Assembly (NCBI GenBank): GCA_035293985.1
Contig: DATGLS010000052.1
Span: forward strand, 656,650 to 720,649
Source of the DNA: JAVDCA01 sp035293985
GTDB lineage: Bacteria > Pseudomonadota > Alphaproteobacteria > Rhizobiales > Xanthobacteraceae
Direction of reading: 5' to 3'
Length of the DNA: 64,000 bases
The notes below the pieces were generated by a model. It was not told where the DNA came from and did no database searches. It saw only the letters and a list, made by a program, of their open reading frames with translations. Position 1 is the stretch's first letter. Each line of letters starts with the position of its first letter. Positions 18,531 to 27,192 of this stretch are shown here, in pieces. The translations under genes were made by a program, and so were the position numbers.

Positions 18531-19889
18531 TCAAGATGCCGACAACAGCGGCGACCAAGCCGGATCCGAGGCGTAGCTCGGCGTCGGAACCTTGAGCTCG
18601 TTGCGGCCCGTGATGTCGATGGTGAACAGCGAGGGTCCCGAGTTACCGCCGGGATCGCGGAAGAACATGAGCACGCGACCGTTCGGCGCCCATGTCGGAC
18701 CCTCGTTGTGGAAGCCTGCGGTGAGAATGCGCTCACCGGAGCCATCGGGGCTGATCACGCCGATCGCGAACTGGCCGTTCGCCTGGCCCGTGAAGGCGAT
18801 CAGGTCGCCGCGCGGCGACCACACCGGCGTCGAGTGATTGCCCTGGCCGAAGCTGATGCGCTGCGCCGGCCCGCCGTTGGCCGCCATGACGTAGATCTGC
18901 GGCTGCCCGCCGCGATCGGATTCGAAGCAGATGTGCGCACCGTCGGGCGAATAGGAGGGCGCCGTGTCGATTGCGGCCGTATCGGTCAGCCGCGTCGTCG
19001 CGCCGGACTCCAGATTCATCGCGAACAGGTTGGCATTGCCGCCGCGCTGCAGGCTCATGATCACGCTGCCGCCGTCGGGCGAGAACCGCGGCGCGAACGT
19101 CATTCCGGGGAAATTGCCGACCACCTTGCGCTGGCCGCTGGCGATATCGAGGAGATAGACGCGCGGCTCGCCCTCGCCATACGACATGTAGGTGAGGCGT
19201 TGCGCGGCGGGCGAGAAGCGCGGCGTGAGCACGAGGTCTTCGCCGCGCGTGAGATAGCGCACGTTGGCGCCGTCCTGGTCCATCAGCGACAGGCGCTTGA
19301 CGCGCCGCTCGGCCGGGCCGGTCTCGTCGATGAAGGCGACGCGCGTGTCGAAATAGCCCGACTCGCCGGTGAGCCGCTGGTAGATCGCATCCGAGATGAT
19401 GTGGCCGATGCGCCGCTCCTGGTCGGGCGTCGCCGCGAACTGCCTGCCGTCGAGCTGCTTGCCGGCAAGCACGTCCCACAGGCGGAATTGGGCGCTGATC
19501 TGGCCGTTGCCCGCGCGCCCCACGCGGCCGACGACGAGGGCCTGCGCGTTGATCGAGCGCCAGTCGGGAAAGCGCGGCATCGCATCGAAATTGACGATCT
19601 TCTCGATGTAGGCGTTGGGGTCGATCGGCGCGAACATGCCGCTGCGGGCGAGGTTGTTGGTGATGATCTCGGTGACGGTGCGCGCCGGCTCGGCATCGGC
19701 CGGTGAGGCGGGGAGAAATTCCGGGATGGCGATCGGCAGCGGCGCGACGTTGCTCCCCTGCACCTGGACATGCGTCTGGGCGCGTGCGCGCGGCACGGCG
19801 AGGCCCGCGACAGCCGCGGCTGCGCCCGTCACCATCACGTGCCGCCGGCTGATGGCGCTGTTCGTCATTCCGCTTCTGCTCTGCCGCAT
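18531..19889 (-). CDS. tolB: Tol-Pal system protein TolB
   Basis: A 452-residue periplasmic protein with an N-terminal alpha/beta domain and a C-terminal six-bladed beta-propeller (repeated SPDG and WSPRGD segments). It cycles between TolA and Pal. The leader contains SRRHVMV followed by a hydrophobic stretch and ARAQ, so twin-arginine (Tat) export is likely rather than Sec. The start at 19889 has GAGG 10 nt upstream; MTNSAIS at 19868 is an alternative and leaves the Tat motif intact. It sits 38 nt after tolA. Confidence 0.95.
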   Translation of the reverse strand: MRQSRSGMTNSAISRRHVMVTGAAAAVAGLAVPRARAQTHVQVQGSNVAPLPIAIPEFLPASPADAEPARTVTEIITNNLARSGMFAPIDPNAYIEKIVNFDAMPRFPDWRSINAQALVVGRVGRAGNGQISAQFRLWDVLAGKQLDGRQFAATPDQERRIGHIISDAIYQRLTGESGYFDTRVAFIDETGPAERRVKRLSLMDQDGANVRYLTRGEDLVLTPRFSPAAQRLTYMSYGEGEPRVYLLDIASGQRKVVGNFPGMTFAPRFSPDGGSVIMSLQRGGNANLFAMNLESGATTRLTDTAAIDTAPSYSPDGAHICFESDRGGQPQIYVMAANGGPAQRISFGQGNHSTPVWSPRGDLIAFTGQANGQFAIGVISPDGSGERILTAGFHNEGPTWAPNGRVLMFFRDPGGNSGPSLFTIDITGRNELKVPTPSYASDPAWSPLLSAS

Positions 19890-19927
19890 CGAACCGATAC
19901 CTCGATCATCAAGTGTCGTCCCGCCGC

Positions 19928-20911
19928 TCACCCACCGAACATCTGACTTGGATCGAAATCGACGATGATGTCGCTCCAAATCGCATACTTGGCGGGCGGC
20001 AGGAAATTGAACGGCGCGCATTTACGCACCGCGCGCAGCGCGCTTTCCGATGCGACCTCGAACACCGGAAGCGTGCTGTGGTTCGTCACCACCGGTTCGG
20101 CCGCGAGGGATCCATCGCGCTTGAGCAGCATCCGCACCGAGACGACCAAGTTACGCGCGTTTTGCACGCCGACCGGCACATCCCAACAATCTCGCAGCCG
20201 AGCCTGCAGCGCCGCGAACTCGTCGGCCGACAGCGTCATCGACGAGCCCGTCGAGGTGCCGAGCGTCGCGGTCTGATTGAGCGTCGCGCCGGTCGTGGCC
20301 GTGCGCTGCGGCGCGCGCTTGTCGAGCAGCGCGAGGCGGTTCTCGATCGACGAGGTGTTGAACTTCTCCTGCTCGCGCTTCTTGGCTTCGAGCTTCTTCC
20401 TCGCCTCCTCCTTCTTCTTGGCTTCGAGCTTCTTCTTCGCCTCTTCCTGCTTCTTCGCCTCTTCCTGCTTCTTGGCGTCTTCCTGCTTCTTCGCTTCTTC
20501 TTCTTTCTTCGCCTCGTCGCGCTTGAGCGCTTCGGCGATCGCATCGGGCTTCGGCGGCGCAGGCTGCTCCGCCGCAGGCTTCGGCGGGTCCGGCGGCTTG
20601 GGCGCGGGCGGAGGCGGCGGATCGTCGGTGCTCGCCTTGATCTCCTGCTTGGCCACCTTCGGCGCCGGGTCCTTGACCGGGCTAGGGTCGCCGATCTCGT
20701 CGACGATCGGCTTCGGCGCATCCGCCTTCGCGGCGTTCTTCGCCCCTCGCATCATATGCGACAGGTCGTCTTCCGAGATCGTGTCGACCGGGACGACATC
20801 CATCTGCGGCAGCAGCGGCTTGGAGAAGGAGATCCAGCCCAACATCATCAGGATCCCCACGACCGCGACCGCGGCGTGGGCACAAGTCGATATGGTGAGG
20901 CCGGTCCTCAT
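19928..20911 (-). CDS. tolA: Tol-Pal system protein TolA
   Basis: A 327-residue energy-transducing protein. It has one N-terminal transmembrane helix (about 8-28), a Pro-rich then Lys/Glu/Ala-rich helical region (about 85-185, repeated AKKQEE-type heptads) and a globular C-terminal domain (about 225-327). It spans the periplasm and transmits proton-motive force from TolQR to TolB-Pal. The repeat region is shorter than in E. coli TolA (421 residues). It lies 10 nt after tolR. Confidence 0.95.
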   Translation of the reverse strand: MRTGLTISTCAHAAVAVVGILMMLGWISFSKPLLPQMDVVPVDTISEDDLSHMMRGAKNAAKADAPKPIVDEIGDPSPVKDPAPKVAKQEIKASTDDPPPPPAPKPPDPPKPAAEQPAPPKPDAIAEALKRDEAKKEEEAKKQEDAKKQEEAKKQEEAKKKLEAKKKEEARKKLEAKKREQEKFNTSSIENRLALLDKRAPQRTATTGATLNQTATLGTSTGSSMTLSADEFAALQARLRDCWDVPVGVQNARNLVVSVRMLLKRDGSLAAEPVVTNHSTLPVFEVASESALRAVRKCAPFNFLPPAKYAIWSDIIVDFDPSQMFGG

Positions 20912-20921
20912 CGCGCCTGCA

Positions 20922-21383
20922 TCACGATTCCCGTTCCGGCAGCGTGACCAGCTCGAGCTGGTGGAAGCCGGCGGCCTGCAGCATCCCGAGCACGCGCGCC
21001 ACCGTGACGTATTGCGCGGTTCGCGCGCCCTTGACGTAGATGCGCTCCTCGGTGCCGCCGCCGCGCGCCGCGGTGACCGCCTTGAGCTTATCGACGAGCT
21101 GGGCCATCGGCAGCTCGCTCGTCTCCGAGCCGAGGAAGATCTGCCCCTTGTCGTTGATGGTGAGCACCAGCGGCTCGTGCTTGGCCTGGCTCAGCGCCTT
21201 CGCCTGGGTCTCCGGCAGCTCGATCGGGATGCCGACGGTGAGCAGCGGCGCCGACACCATGAACACGATCAGCAGCACCAGCATGACGTCGACCATCGGC
21301 GTCACGTTGATGTCGCTCATGACCGCATGGCGGCGGTGCCTTCGCTTGCCGACCGCGTTACCCGCGGTACCGCTCATCCCCAT
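20922..21383 (-). CDS. tolR: Tol-Pal system protein TolR
   Basis: A 153-residue ExbD/TolR-family protein with one N-terminal transmembrane helix (about 30-50). Its conserved aspartate, in the VTPMVDVMLVLL segment, is the proton-path residue of the TolQR channel. A periplasmic domain follows. It lies 18 nt after tolQ and 10 nt before tolA, consistent with a tolQRAB transcript. Confidence 0.97.
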   Translation of the reverse strand: MGMSGTAGNAVGKRRHRRHAVMSDINVTPMVDVMLVLLIVFMVSAPLLTVGIPIELPETQAKALSQAKHEPLVLTINDKGQIFLGSETSELPMAQLVDKLKAVTAARGGGTEERIYVKGARTAQYVTVARVLGMLQAAGFHQLELVTLPERES

Positions 21384-21401
21384 GGTCTTCGGTCCCCCCG
21401 C

Positions 21402-22070
21402 TCACCCACGCTCGTCGATCTGTCGCGACAGGATGGCGGCAAACTCGTCGGCGAAGCCCTCCATACGCTGGGCCTGCTTGTTCACCTCGGACGAGAACTT
21501 ATTGTAGAAAATGGTCGCCGGTATGGCCGCCATCAGCCCGATCGCGGTGGCGAACAGGGCCTGGGCGATGCCCGGCGCGACCACGGTGAGCGAGGTGTTC
21601 TGCGAGGCCGCGATCGCCTGGAAGCTCGTCATGATGCCCCAGACGGTGCCGAACAGGCCGACGAACGGGCCGGCCGAGCCGACCGTCGCCAGCACCAGGA
21701 GCCGCCGCTCCATCCGCTCGATCTCGCGCGAGATCGTCACGTCCATCACCTTCTCGATGCGCATCTGCAGGCCGGCGATGGAGCGCGCCTGGGTCTCGAA
21801 GCTGCGCTTCCACTCGCGCATGGCTGCGACGAAGAGCGCCGCCATCGACGTGTTCGGCCGCGCCGAAAGGGTCCGGTAGAGCTCCTCGAGCGACTGCCCC
21901 GACCAGAACGCCTGCTCGAAGCGGTCCATCGATTTGCGCGTCTTGCTGAACAGCACGAGCTTGTCGATCACGATTGCCCACACCCAGATCGATGCCACCA
22001 GGAGGCCGATCAACACCGAATAATTGACAATCCAGTGGAACTGGAGAAAGACGTTGAAAATCGGGTCCAT
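21402..22070 (-). CDS. tolQ: Tol-Pal system protein TolQ
   Basis: A 222-residue MotA/TolQ/ExbB-family inner-membrane proton channel subunit with three transmembrane helices (about 14-36, 130-155, 165-190). The GLFGTVWGIM segment is the family signature. ATG 22070 (DPIFNVFLQF follows) has GGAAGGA about 8 nt upstream; the longer open frame to 22223 is not credible. It heads the contiguous tolQRAB block. Unlike the enterobacterial order, ybgC is not directly upstream: an opposite-strand gene intervenes. Confidence 0.96.
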   Translation of the reverse strand: MDPIFNVFLQFHWIVNYSVLIGLLVASIWVWAIVIDKLVLFSKTRKSMDRFEQAFWSGQSLEELYRTLSARPNTSMAALFVAAMREWKRSFETQARSIAGLQMRIEKVMDVTISREIERMERRLLVLATVGSAGPFVGLFGTVWGIMTSFQAIAASQNTSLTVVAPGIAQALFATAIGLMAAIPATIFYNKFSSEVNKQAQRMEGFADEFAAILSRQIDERG

Positions 22071-22396
22071 AGGCGCGTCCTTCCGGCTCTCCTGCAGATG
22101 CGTGCGGACCGGGGGCGGCGCAATTTGCTGACCTGCAGGAGGCCCCCGGCGGCATTCGCAACCAGTTCCGCCGGCACCCGAAATTCGCGTGCGGAACCGA
22201 GCCGGCCATCCCCACGGGGCCACGAATTCCGCCCGAACTTGTCCAAACTAGGGCGCCACACGCGTCTTGGCGCGCCCAACAGGCACGATGTGTGGTTAAC
22301 GGTTGGTTACCGGCGCGGCGGCCCAAAGGGGCCTTGCGCCGCAACGACTTGCAAAGAAATCCAGACCCGCGCGGACCGCCCCTCGAAAACCATCCG
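22071..22396. other. Divergent intergenic region between tolQ and a membrane gene
   Basis: This 326-nt region must hold the tolQ promoter (minus strand) and the promoter of the DUF6498-like gene (plus strand). I see a short GGTTAAC-GGTTGGTTACC imperfect dyad near 22294-22311 but no clear promoter hexamers. No gene is supported here. Confidence 0.4.
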
Positions 22397-23146
22397 ATGA
22401 GCACCTCCACCTCACCATCCGCCGTGGCCACCCCGCCGCTCACGGCGCTGCTTTATCCCTCGACGCTGATCCTCATCAGCGTGAACCTGGTGCCGCTGGT
22501 CGGGGTGCTCGCCTGGGGCTGGGACGCCTTCCGGCTGCTGATGCTGTACTGGATGGAATCGGCGATCATCGCGTTCTGGACCATCGCCCGGATCGCGACG
22601 CTGCCGGCCGGCGCCATGGGGCCGCTCTACGTGAACGGCCGCCCGACCAACTCGCGATTCGCGATGACGCTGTTCTTCGTCGTTTTCATCGGTGCCTTCA
22701 TGGCCGGGCACCTGCTTTTTCTGTGGGTGATGTTCGCCGGCGAATGGCGCCAGCGCATCCACGGCCCGTCCGATTTCTACGCCCAGATCATCGTCGCCAG
22801 CGGTCTGTGGGGCGTGCTGCTGACGCTGTTCGTGAGCCGCGGCCTGTCTTTCCTCTTTCACGTGCTCAAGCCGGATTTCATCCTGGCGATCGAGAAGCGC
22901 ATCCCGATCCCCGGCTTGCCGCGCCCGGCAACGGAGCCGATCGATCCCGGCGGCCTCATCGGCGGCCTGCTCGGCCGCATCGTCCTGATGCAGATCGCGA
23001 TCATTTTCGGCGGCTACGTGGCGCTGCTGTTCGGCTCGGTCGCGCCGCTGTTCGTCCTGGTGGTGATCAAGACCGCCGTCGATGCGCTGCTCCACATCGC
23101 CGTGGACGTGCGCCCGCACCCGAAGCCGGCCGCCGCAGCGGTCTAG
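22397..23146 (+). CDS. Integral membrane protein resembling DUF6498
   Basis: A 249-residue polytopic protein with about six hydrophobic segments. The early LMLYWMESAIIAFW stretch and a later conserved VIKTAVDALLHIAVD segment fit the uncharacterised DUF6498-type family by recall. It sits on the plus strand between minus-strand tolQ and ybgC. Its TAG stop and the ybgC TAG stop share the palindrome CTAG (23143-23146), so the two genes converge with a 4-nt overlap. The function is unknown; position alone does not prove a role with Tol-Pal. Confidence 0.7.
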   Translation: MSTSTSPSAVATPPLTALLYPSTLILISVNLVPLVGVLAWGWDAFRLLMLYWMESAIIAFWTIARIATLPAGAMGPLYVNGRPTNSRFAMTLFFVVFIGAFMAGHLLFLWVMFAGEWRQRIHGPSDFYAQIIVASGLWGVLLTLFVSRGLSFLFHVLKPDFILAIEKRIPIPGLPRPATEPIDPGGLIGGLLGRIVLMQIAIIFGGYVALLFGSVAPLFVLVVIKTAVDALLHIAVDVRPHPKPAAAAV

Positions 23147-23592
23147 CCGCCCATCGCGGTTCGCAGCGCCTTCGGGATGCGCTGCGCCTTGCCGCCGGAC
23201 ACGAAGGCGACCCGCACCTGCGCCTCGACCAAGGTGTCATCGCCGCGCGCCACCGTCTGGGCGAGCGTGATCGAGGCGCCCTTCACCTCGGCGGGTGTCG
23301 TCGTCACGGTGAGCACGTCGTCCATGCGCGCGGGCGCGAGGAAATCGAGCGTCATCGAGCGCACCACGAAAGCGAAGCCGGGCGCCTCCTTCTCGGCTTC
23401 CTCGAACAGGCCGCGCTGATCGGCGCCGAGCAGGCGCAGGAAGTTGGTGCGGCCCCGCTCCATGAAGCACAGGTAGTTGGCGTGATAGACGATGCCGGAG
23501 AAGTCGGTGTCCTCATAGTAGACGCGCACCGCCATCACGTGACGGCCGTCGCGGATCTCGCCATCGAGGTTGATTGCAGGCGGCTCGGTCAT
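23143..23592 (-). CDS. ybgC: Tol-Pal-associated acyl-CoA thioesterase YbgC
   Basis: A 149-residue hot-dog-fold thioesterase. The active-site segment YEDTDFSGIVYHANYL contains the catalytic Asp and the conserved HANY motif, and an acyl-site FLAPARMDD follows. It hydrolyses short- or medium-chain acyl-CoA or acyl-ACP, and in E. coli it is the first gene of the tol-pal operon. Here it is on the tol strand but separated from tolQ by more than 1 kb containing an opposite-strand gene. Confidence 0.93.
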   Translation of the reverse strand: MTEPPAINLDGEIRDGRHVMAVRVYYEDTDFSGIVYHANYLCFMERGRTNFLRLLGADQRGLFEEAEKEAPGFAFVVRSMTLDFLAPARMDDVLTVTTTPAEVKGASITLAQTVARGDDTLVEAQVRVAFVSGGKAQRIPKALRTAMGG

Positions 23593-23702
23593 CGGCGGAA
23601 CTCTTCGTCGATATCAATGCGGCCGTCGATCACCGCATGATGACGAATAGCATGCCTAAACGCCGTCGCAATGACGCGCTCGCAGCAGCCCGTGGTGGCG
23701 CG

Positions 23703-24080
23703 TCAGCGCCACGGCACGTCCTTCTGCATCGCCGCTTCCCAATGCCGACCATCGAAATACTTGAGATCGATCGCCGCCAGATCGATGTCGTCGATGCAGC
23801 GCGCGTTGACGTCGATCTTGTCCGGGTCCGAGCGCGGCACGTAGAACGCATGGATGCCGCACACCTTGCAGAAGGTGTGCCTGGCGACGCCGGTGTTGAA
23901 CGTGTACGTGGCAAGGTCATCTTTGCCGCTGACGAGCTCGAAGCGCTCGGGGGGCACGATCAGGTGCAGAATGCCTTTCTTGGTGCAGATGGAGCAGTTG
24001 CACACCGTGACGCCGTCGAGGTCGGCGGTGACGCGAAAGCGCACGCGGCCGCAATGGCATCCGCCTTGCATCGTCTTCAT
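23703..24080 (-). CDS. GFA-family (glutathione-dependent formaldehyde-activating-like) zinc protein
   Basis: A 125-residue protein of the GFA/CENP-V fold. It has the CHCGRVRF motif near the start, the CNCSIC cluster (about 32-37) and a third CKVCG pair (about 76-80), which together bind structural zinc. ATG 24080 has GGAGG about 9 nt upstream; longer readings are rejected. Most bacterial members have no proven formaldehyde activity, so only the fold is called. It lies 4 nt past the ruvB stop on the same strand, so it may be the last gene of the ruv unit. Confidence 0.87.
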   Translation of the reverse strand: MKTMQGGCHCGRVRFRVTADLDGVTVCNCSICTKKGILHLIVPPERFELVSGKDDLATYTFNTGVARHTFCKVCGIHAFYVPRSDPDKIDVNARCIDDIDLAAIDLKYFDGRHWEAAMQKDVPWR

Positions 24081-24084
24081 CGGA

Positions 24085-25134
24085 TCACGCCTCCTCACTC
24101 TCGCCGAACAGGCCGAACTGCGCCGGATCGCGTGCGGGCTCGGCGAGCCCCAGGTGCCGGAACGCATGGCCGGTGAGCAGGCGCCCGCGCGGCGTGCGCT
24201 GGACCAGGCCCTGCTGGATCAGGAACGGCTCGATGATCTCCTCGATCGCGTCGCGCGGTTCCGACAGCGCCGCCGCGATGGTCTCGACCCCGACCGGCCC
24301 GCCGCCATAGTGGAGCGCGATGGTCGTGAGATAGCGCCGATCCATGGCGTCGAGGCCGGCGCCGTCGACCTCGAGCGCGATCAGCGCCTTGTCGGCGAGC
24401 TTTCGGTCGATCGCAGCCGCCTTCTCGACATGAGCGAAGTCGCGCACGCGACGCAGCAGCCGCCCGGCGATGCGCGGCGTGCCGCGGGCGCGGCGGGCGA
24501 TCTCGTTCGCGCCTTCCGGCGTCATGCCGATGCCGAGCACGCGCGCGCCGCGGTTGACGATCAGCTCGAGCTCGGCCTCGGTGTAGAAGTTGAGCCGGAT
24601 CGGAATGCCGAAGCGGTCGCGCAACGGGTTGGTCAGGAGCCCGGCGCGCGTCGTCGCGCCGACCAGGGTGAACTTGGCGAGATCGATCTTGACCGAGCGC
24701 GCCGCCGGTCCCTCGCCGATGATCAAGTCGAGCTGGAAATCCTCCATCGCGGGATAGAGGATTTCCTCGACCGCCGGATTGAGGCGGTGGATCTCGTCGA
24801 TGAAGAGGACGTCGCGCTCTTCCAGGTTGGTGAGCAGCGCCGCGAGGTCGCCCGCCTTGGCGATCACCGGCCCGGAGGTGGAGCGGAAGCCCACGCCCAA
24901 TTCGCGCGCGACGATCTGCGCCAGCGTGGTCTTGCCGAGGCCGGGCGGGCCGACGAACAGCGCGTGATCGAGCGCCTCATGGCGCGCCCGCGCAGCCTCG
25001 ATGAAGACCGAGAGATTGGCGCGCGCCTGCTCCTGGCCGATGAACTCGGTGAGTCGCTGCGGGCGCAGCGAGGCTTCCGCCACATCCTCGTCGCGGCGCT
25101 CGGGCGAAACCAGCTTGCGCGGCGTGCTCGTCAT
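24085..25134 (-). CDS. ruvB: Holliday-junction branch-migration helicase RuvB
   Basis: A 349-residue AAA+ motor that drives branch migration with RuvA. Visible are the LRPQRLTEFIGQEQ N-terminal segment, Walker A GPPGLGKTTLA, Walker B FIDEIHRLN, sensor I GATTRAG and the C-terminal winged-helix region (TPRGRLLTGHAF). ATG 25134 gives the standard length. It is separated from ruvA by a cytidine-deaminase gene, all closely packed on the minus strand. Confidence 0.97.
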   Translation of the reverse strand: MTSTPRKLVSPERRDEDVAEASLRPQRLTEFIGQEQARANLSVFIEAARARHEALDHALFVGPPGLGKTTLAQIVARELGVGFRSTSGPVIAKAGDLAALLTNLEERDVLFIDEIHRLNPAVEEILYPAMEDFQLDLIIGEGPAARSVKIDLAKFTLVGATTRAGLLTNPLRDRFGIPIRLNFYTEAELELIVNRGARVLGIGMTPEGANEIARRARGTPRIAGRLLRRVRDFAHVEKAAAIDRKLADKALIALEVDGAGLDAMDRRYLTTIALHYGGGPVGVETIAAALSEPRDAIEEIIEPFLIQQGLVQRTPRGRLLTGHAFRHLGLAEPARDPAQFGLFGESEEA

Positions 25135-25138
25135 GCGC

Positions 25139-25576
25139 CTACCATCGCCCCGATCCGCGGACGTATTTGTTCGGCAGCAGCTCCGCGATGGTCGCGACCG
25201 AGGGCTCATCGCCGTTCGGCACGATCACGCGCGCTTTGGCGTCGTAGTCGTGGATGATCTCACGGCACGAGCCGCAGGGCGAGACCACTGCGATGGTCTG
25301 GTCCTTCTCGTCGGGCTTGGGATGGCGCACCGCGACGATGGTCTCGATGCCCTGGTCGCCCGCCTCCGTGATGGCGCGGCCGATCGCCACCGCCTCGGCG
25401 CACACCGCCATGCGGCCCAGATACGCGTCGATGTTGACGCCCGTGATGATGCGTCCGGCGCGCGTGCGCAGCGCGGCGCCGACCTCCTGCCATTCGTTGC
25501 GGTAGCGCTCGCTGATCGCCTTGCGGGCGGCCGCGATCAACGCCTTGTCCTTGGCGGTGAGCTTGCCCCCGCTCAT
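25139..25576 (-). CDS. Cytidine deaminase-family protein
   Basis: A 145-residue zinc deaminase of the CDA fold. The catalytic CAE (in MAVCAEAVAIG, about 58-60) supplies a Cys zinc ligand and the proton-shuttling Glu; PCGSC (about 100-104) supplies the other two Cys ligands. The N-terminus and the VNIDAYLG segment fit cytidine/blasticidin-S-deaminase-like members. The ATG overlaps the ruvA stop (ATGA at 25573-25576), so it is translationally coupled and followed 4 nt later by ruvB. A nucleoside salvage enzyme inside ruvCAB is unusual; specificity is unknown. Confidence 0.87.
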   Translation of the reverse strand: MSGGKLTAKDKALIAAARKAISERYRNEWQEVGAALRTRAGRIITGVNIDAYLGRMAVCAEAVAIGRAITEAGDQGIETIVAVRHPKPDEKDQTIAVVSPCGSCREIIHDYDAKARVIVPNGDEPSVATIAELLPNKYVRGSGRW

Positions 25577-26190
25577 CGGGCGAGTTCCTTGAGCGCGGCG
25601 CGGATCAGCCGCGCCGTGTCGGCGCCATCGCCCGCCGCTTGCGTTGCGGCCGCAACCGCGGCCGCCGCCTGCGGCTGACCATAACCGAGATTGACCAGCG
25701 CCGAGACCGCATCGGCGACCGGCCGCGGCGCGCTCCGCTCCTCGATGGCGCCGGACAACCGCACCACCGCCGGATCGACCGCGCTCAGGGCCGGCGCCTT
25801 GTCCTTGAGCTCGGTGACGACGCGTTCCGCGACCTTCGGTCCGACGCCCGGCGACCTTGTGATCATCGCCTTGTCGCGCAGCGCGATCGCGCTCGCGAGA
25901 TCGGACGGCTTGAGGGTGGAGAGAATCGACAGCGCGACCTTGGTGCCGACGCCCTGCACGGTCTGCAGCAGCCGGAACCACTCGCGCTCCCCGTCGGAGA
26001 GAAATCCGAACAGCCGGATCTGGTCCTCGCGCACATGCGTCTCGATCGCGAGCGTCACCGCCTGCCCCTCGCCCGGCAGCGCCTGCAGGGTGCGCGCCGA
26101 GCAATGCACCAGGTAGCCGACCCCATGCACGTCGACGACGATAAAGTCCTCGCCGTAGCTGTCGATGATGCCCTTGAGCTTGCCGATCAT
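25573..26190 (-). CDS. ruvA: Holliday-junction DNA helicase RuvA
   Basis: A 205-residue protein that forms tetramers gripping Holliday junctions. Domain I (OB fold) begins MIGKLKGIIDSYGED. Domain II has the helix-hairpin-helix GVGTKVALSILS and GVGPKVAERVVTELKDK. Domain III at the C-terminus contacts RuvB. Its start overlaps the ruvC stop by 4 nt (26187-26190), and its stop overlaps the deaminase start. Confidence 0.97.
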   Translation of the reverse strand: MIGKLKGIIDSYGEDFIVVDVHGVGYLVHCSARTLQALPGEGQAVTLAIETHVREDQIRLFGFLSDGEREWFRLLQTVQGVGTKVALSILSTLKPSDLASAIALRDKAMITRSPGVGPKVAERVVTELKDKAPALSAVDPAVVRLSGAIEERSAPRPVADAVSALVNLGYGQPQAAAAVAAATQAAGDGADTARLIRAALKELAR

Positions 26191-26696
26191 GGGAGGGCCG
26201 CGATCCTGTGCACCACGCTCTGCCGGTGATGGGCGTGGCAGATCGCGATCGCCAGCGCGTCGGCGGCATCGTGCGTCTTCGGGTCCGCCTTGGGCAGCAG
26301 CACGCTGATCATGACCCGGATCTGCGCTTTCTCGCCGTGCCCCGCCCCGATGATGGTCTTCTTCACCAGATTGGGCGCGTACTCGGCAACCGCAACCCCG
26401 GCGCTCGCCGGCGCCAGCAGCGCAACGCCACGCGCCTGCCCGAGCTTGAGGGTCGCCGACGCATCCTTGTTGACGAAGGTCGCCTCGACCGCCGCCTCGG
26501 CGGGGCGGAATTCGTCGACCACCCGCATCAGCCCGGAATGGAGCGCTACCAGCCGATTGGCCAGCGCCGCCTTGTCGTCCGAGGCGACCGAGCCGCAGGC
26601 GACGTAAATCAGCCGATTGCCCTCGACATCGATCACGCCCCAGCCGGTGCGGCGGAGCCCCGGGTCGATGCCGAGGATGCGAATCGGTTGCCTCAT
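26187..26696 (-). CDS. ruvC: Crossover junction endodeoxyribonuclease RuvC
   Basis: A 169-residue Mg-dependent Holliday-junction resolvase of the RNase H fold. The first catalytic Asp is in RILGIDPGLRRTGWG, a catalytic Glu is in AAVEATFVN, and the C-terminal acidic pair is in KTHDAADALAIA. It is first in the ruvC-ruvA-deaminase-ruvB run on the minus strand. Confidence 0.97.
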   Translation of the reverse strand: MRQPIRILGIDPGLRRTGWGVIDVEGNRLIYVACGSVASDDKAALANRLVALHSGLMRVVDEFRPAEAAVEATFVNKDASATLKLGQARGVALLAPASAGVAVAEYAPNLVKKTIIGAGHGEKAQIRVMISVLLPKADPKTHDAADALAIAICHAHHRQSVVHRIAALP

Positions 26697-27192
26697 CCAG
26701 GGCCTTGATAGCCCCCCCGGGGCGCCGGGCCTAGAGAGGAGGAATCAGGAAGGCGCAGAAGCTGCTTGAGTCAAGCGGACTAGGTTCGACCAGACTCGTC
26801 GGGCTCGTCCCGCAATTCTCCTGGCTTGACCGGCAAGGGAAAGAGGGCCGACTTATCGGCGCCGGGACCTCTCTCGAGACAAACGAAATACCGTCCTGAT
26901 CGCATCGGCACTCAGGCGATTTGCCAGTGAAATTTCGATCCTGACCGTAGCAGTGTTCTCGGTTCGACTGCCGCGTTCGGCCCACCAGAACGCCGATGCG
27001 TTGACGATCGACCGGGCGTTCGTCGACAAGAGGTAAACTAGCCGCGGTCTGATCGAAGCAGATCAGGAACAGGTAGTAAGGAATCGCGATAACGGGGCGA
27101 GAGACGATCAAGTGGTCTGCACATACGCCGACGCCAGCTCATCGAGCAGATGATCGCGCGGCAGCGCCATGCCCCACCCCCGAAAGCGAGCC
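26697..27192. other. Intergenic region with a possible decayed gene
   Basis: This 496-nt stretch lies upstream of ruvC and downstream of yebC. On the minus strand a 20-codon frame from ATG 27173 begins MALPRDHLLDELASAYVQTT and then stops. It reads like the start of a real protein and may be the remnant of a longer gene. The following open frame (26731-27111) is compositionally different, less GC-biased, and matches no family I recognise. The ruvC promoter must lie in the part nearest 26697. Confidence 0.4.
27112..27173 (-). pseudogene. Possible 5' remnant of a truncated gene
   Basis: From ATG 27173 the minus strand encodes MALPRDHLLDELASAYVQTT and then TGA. The periodicity and residue choice look like a genuine N-terminus (amphipathic helix), but no continuation was found in any frame. 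It could equally be a chance short frame; the call is tentative. Confidence 0.25.

Noticed and set aside
26731..27111. 126-codon minus frame beginning MIVSRPVIAIPYYLF
   Set aside because: No family resemblance, mixed composition, no good ribosome-binding site; kept only as a note on the possible decayed gene region.
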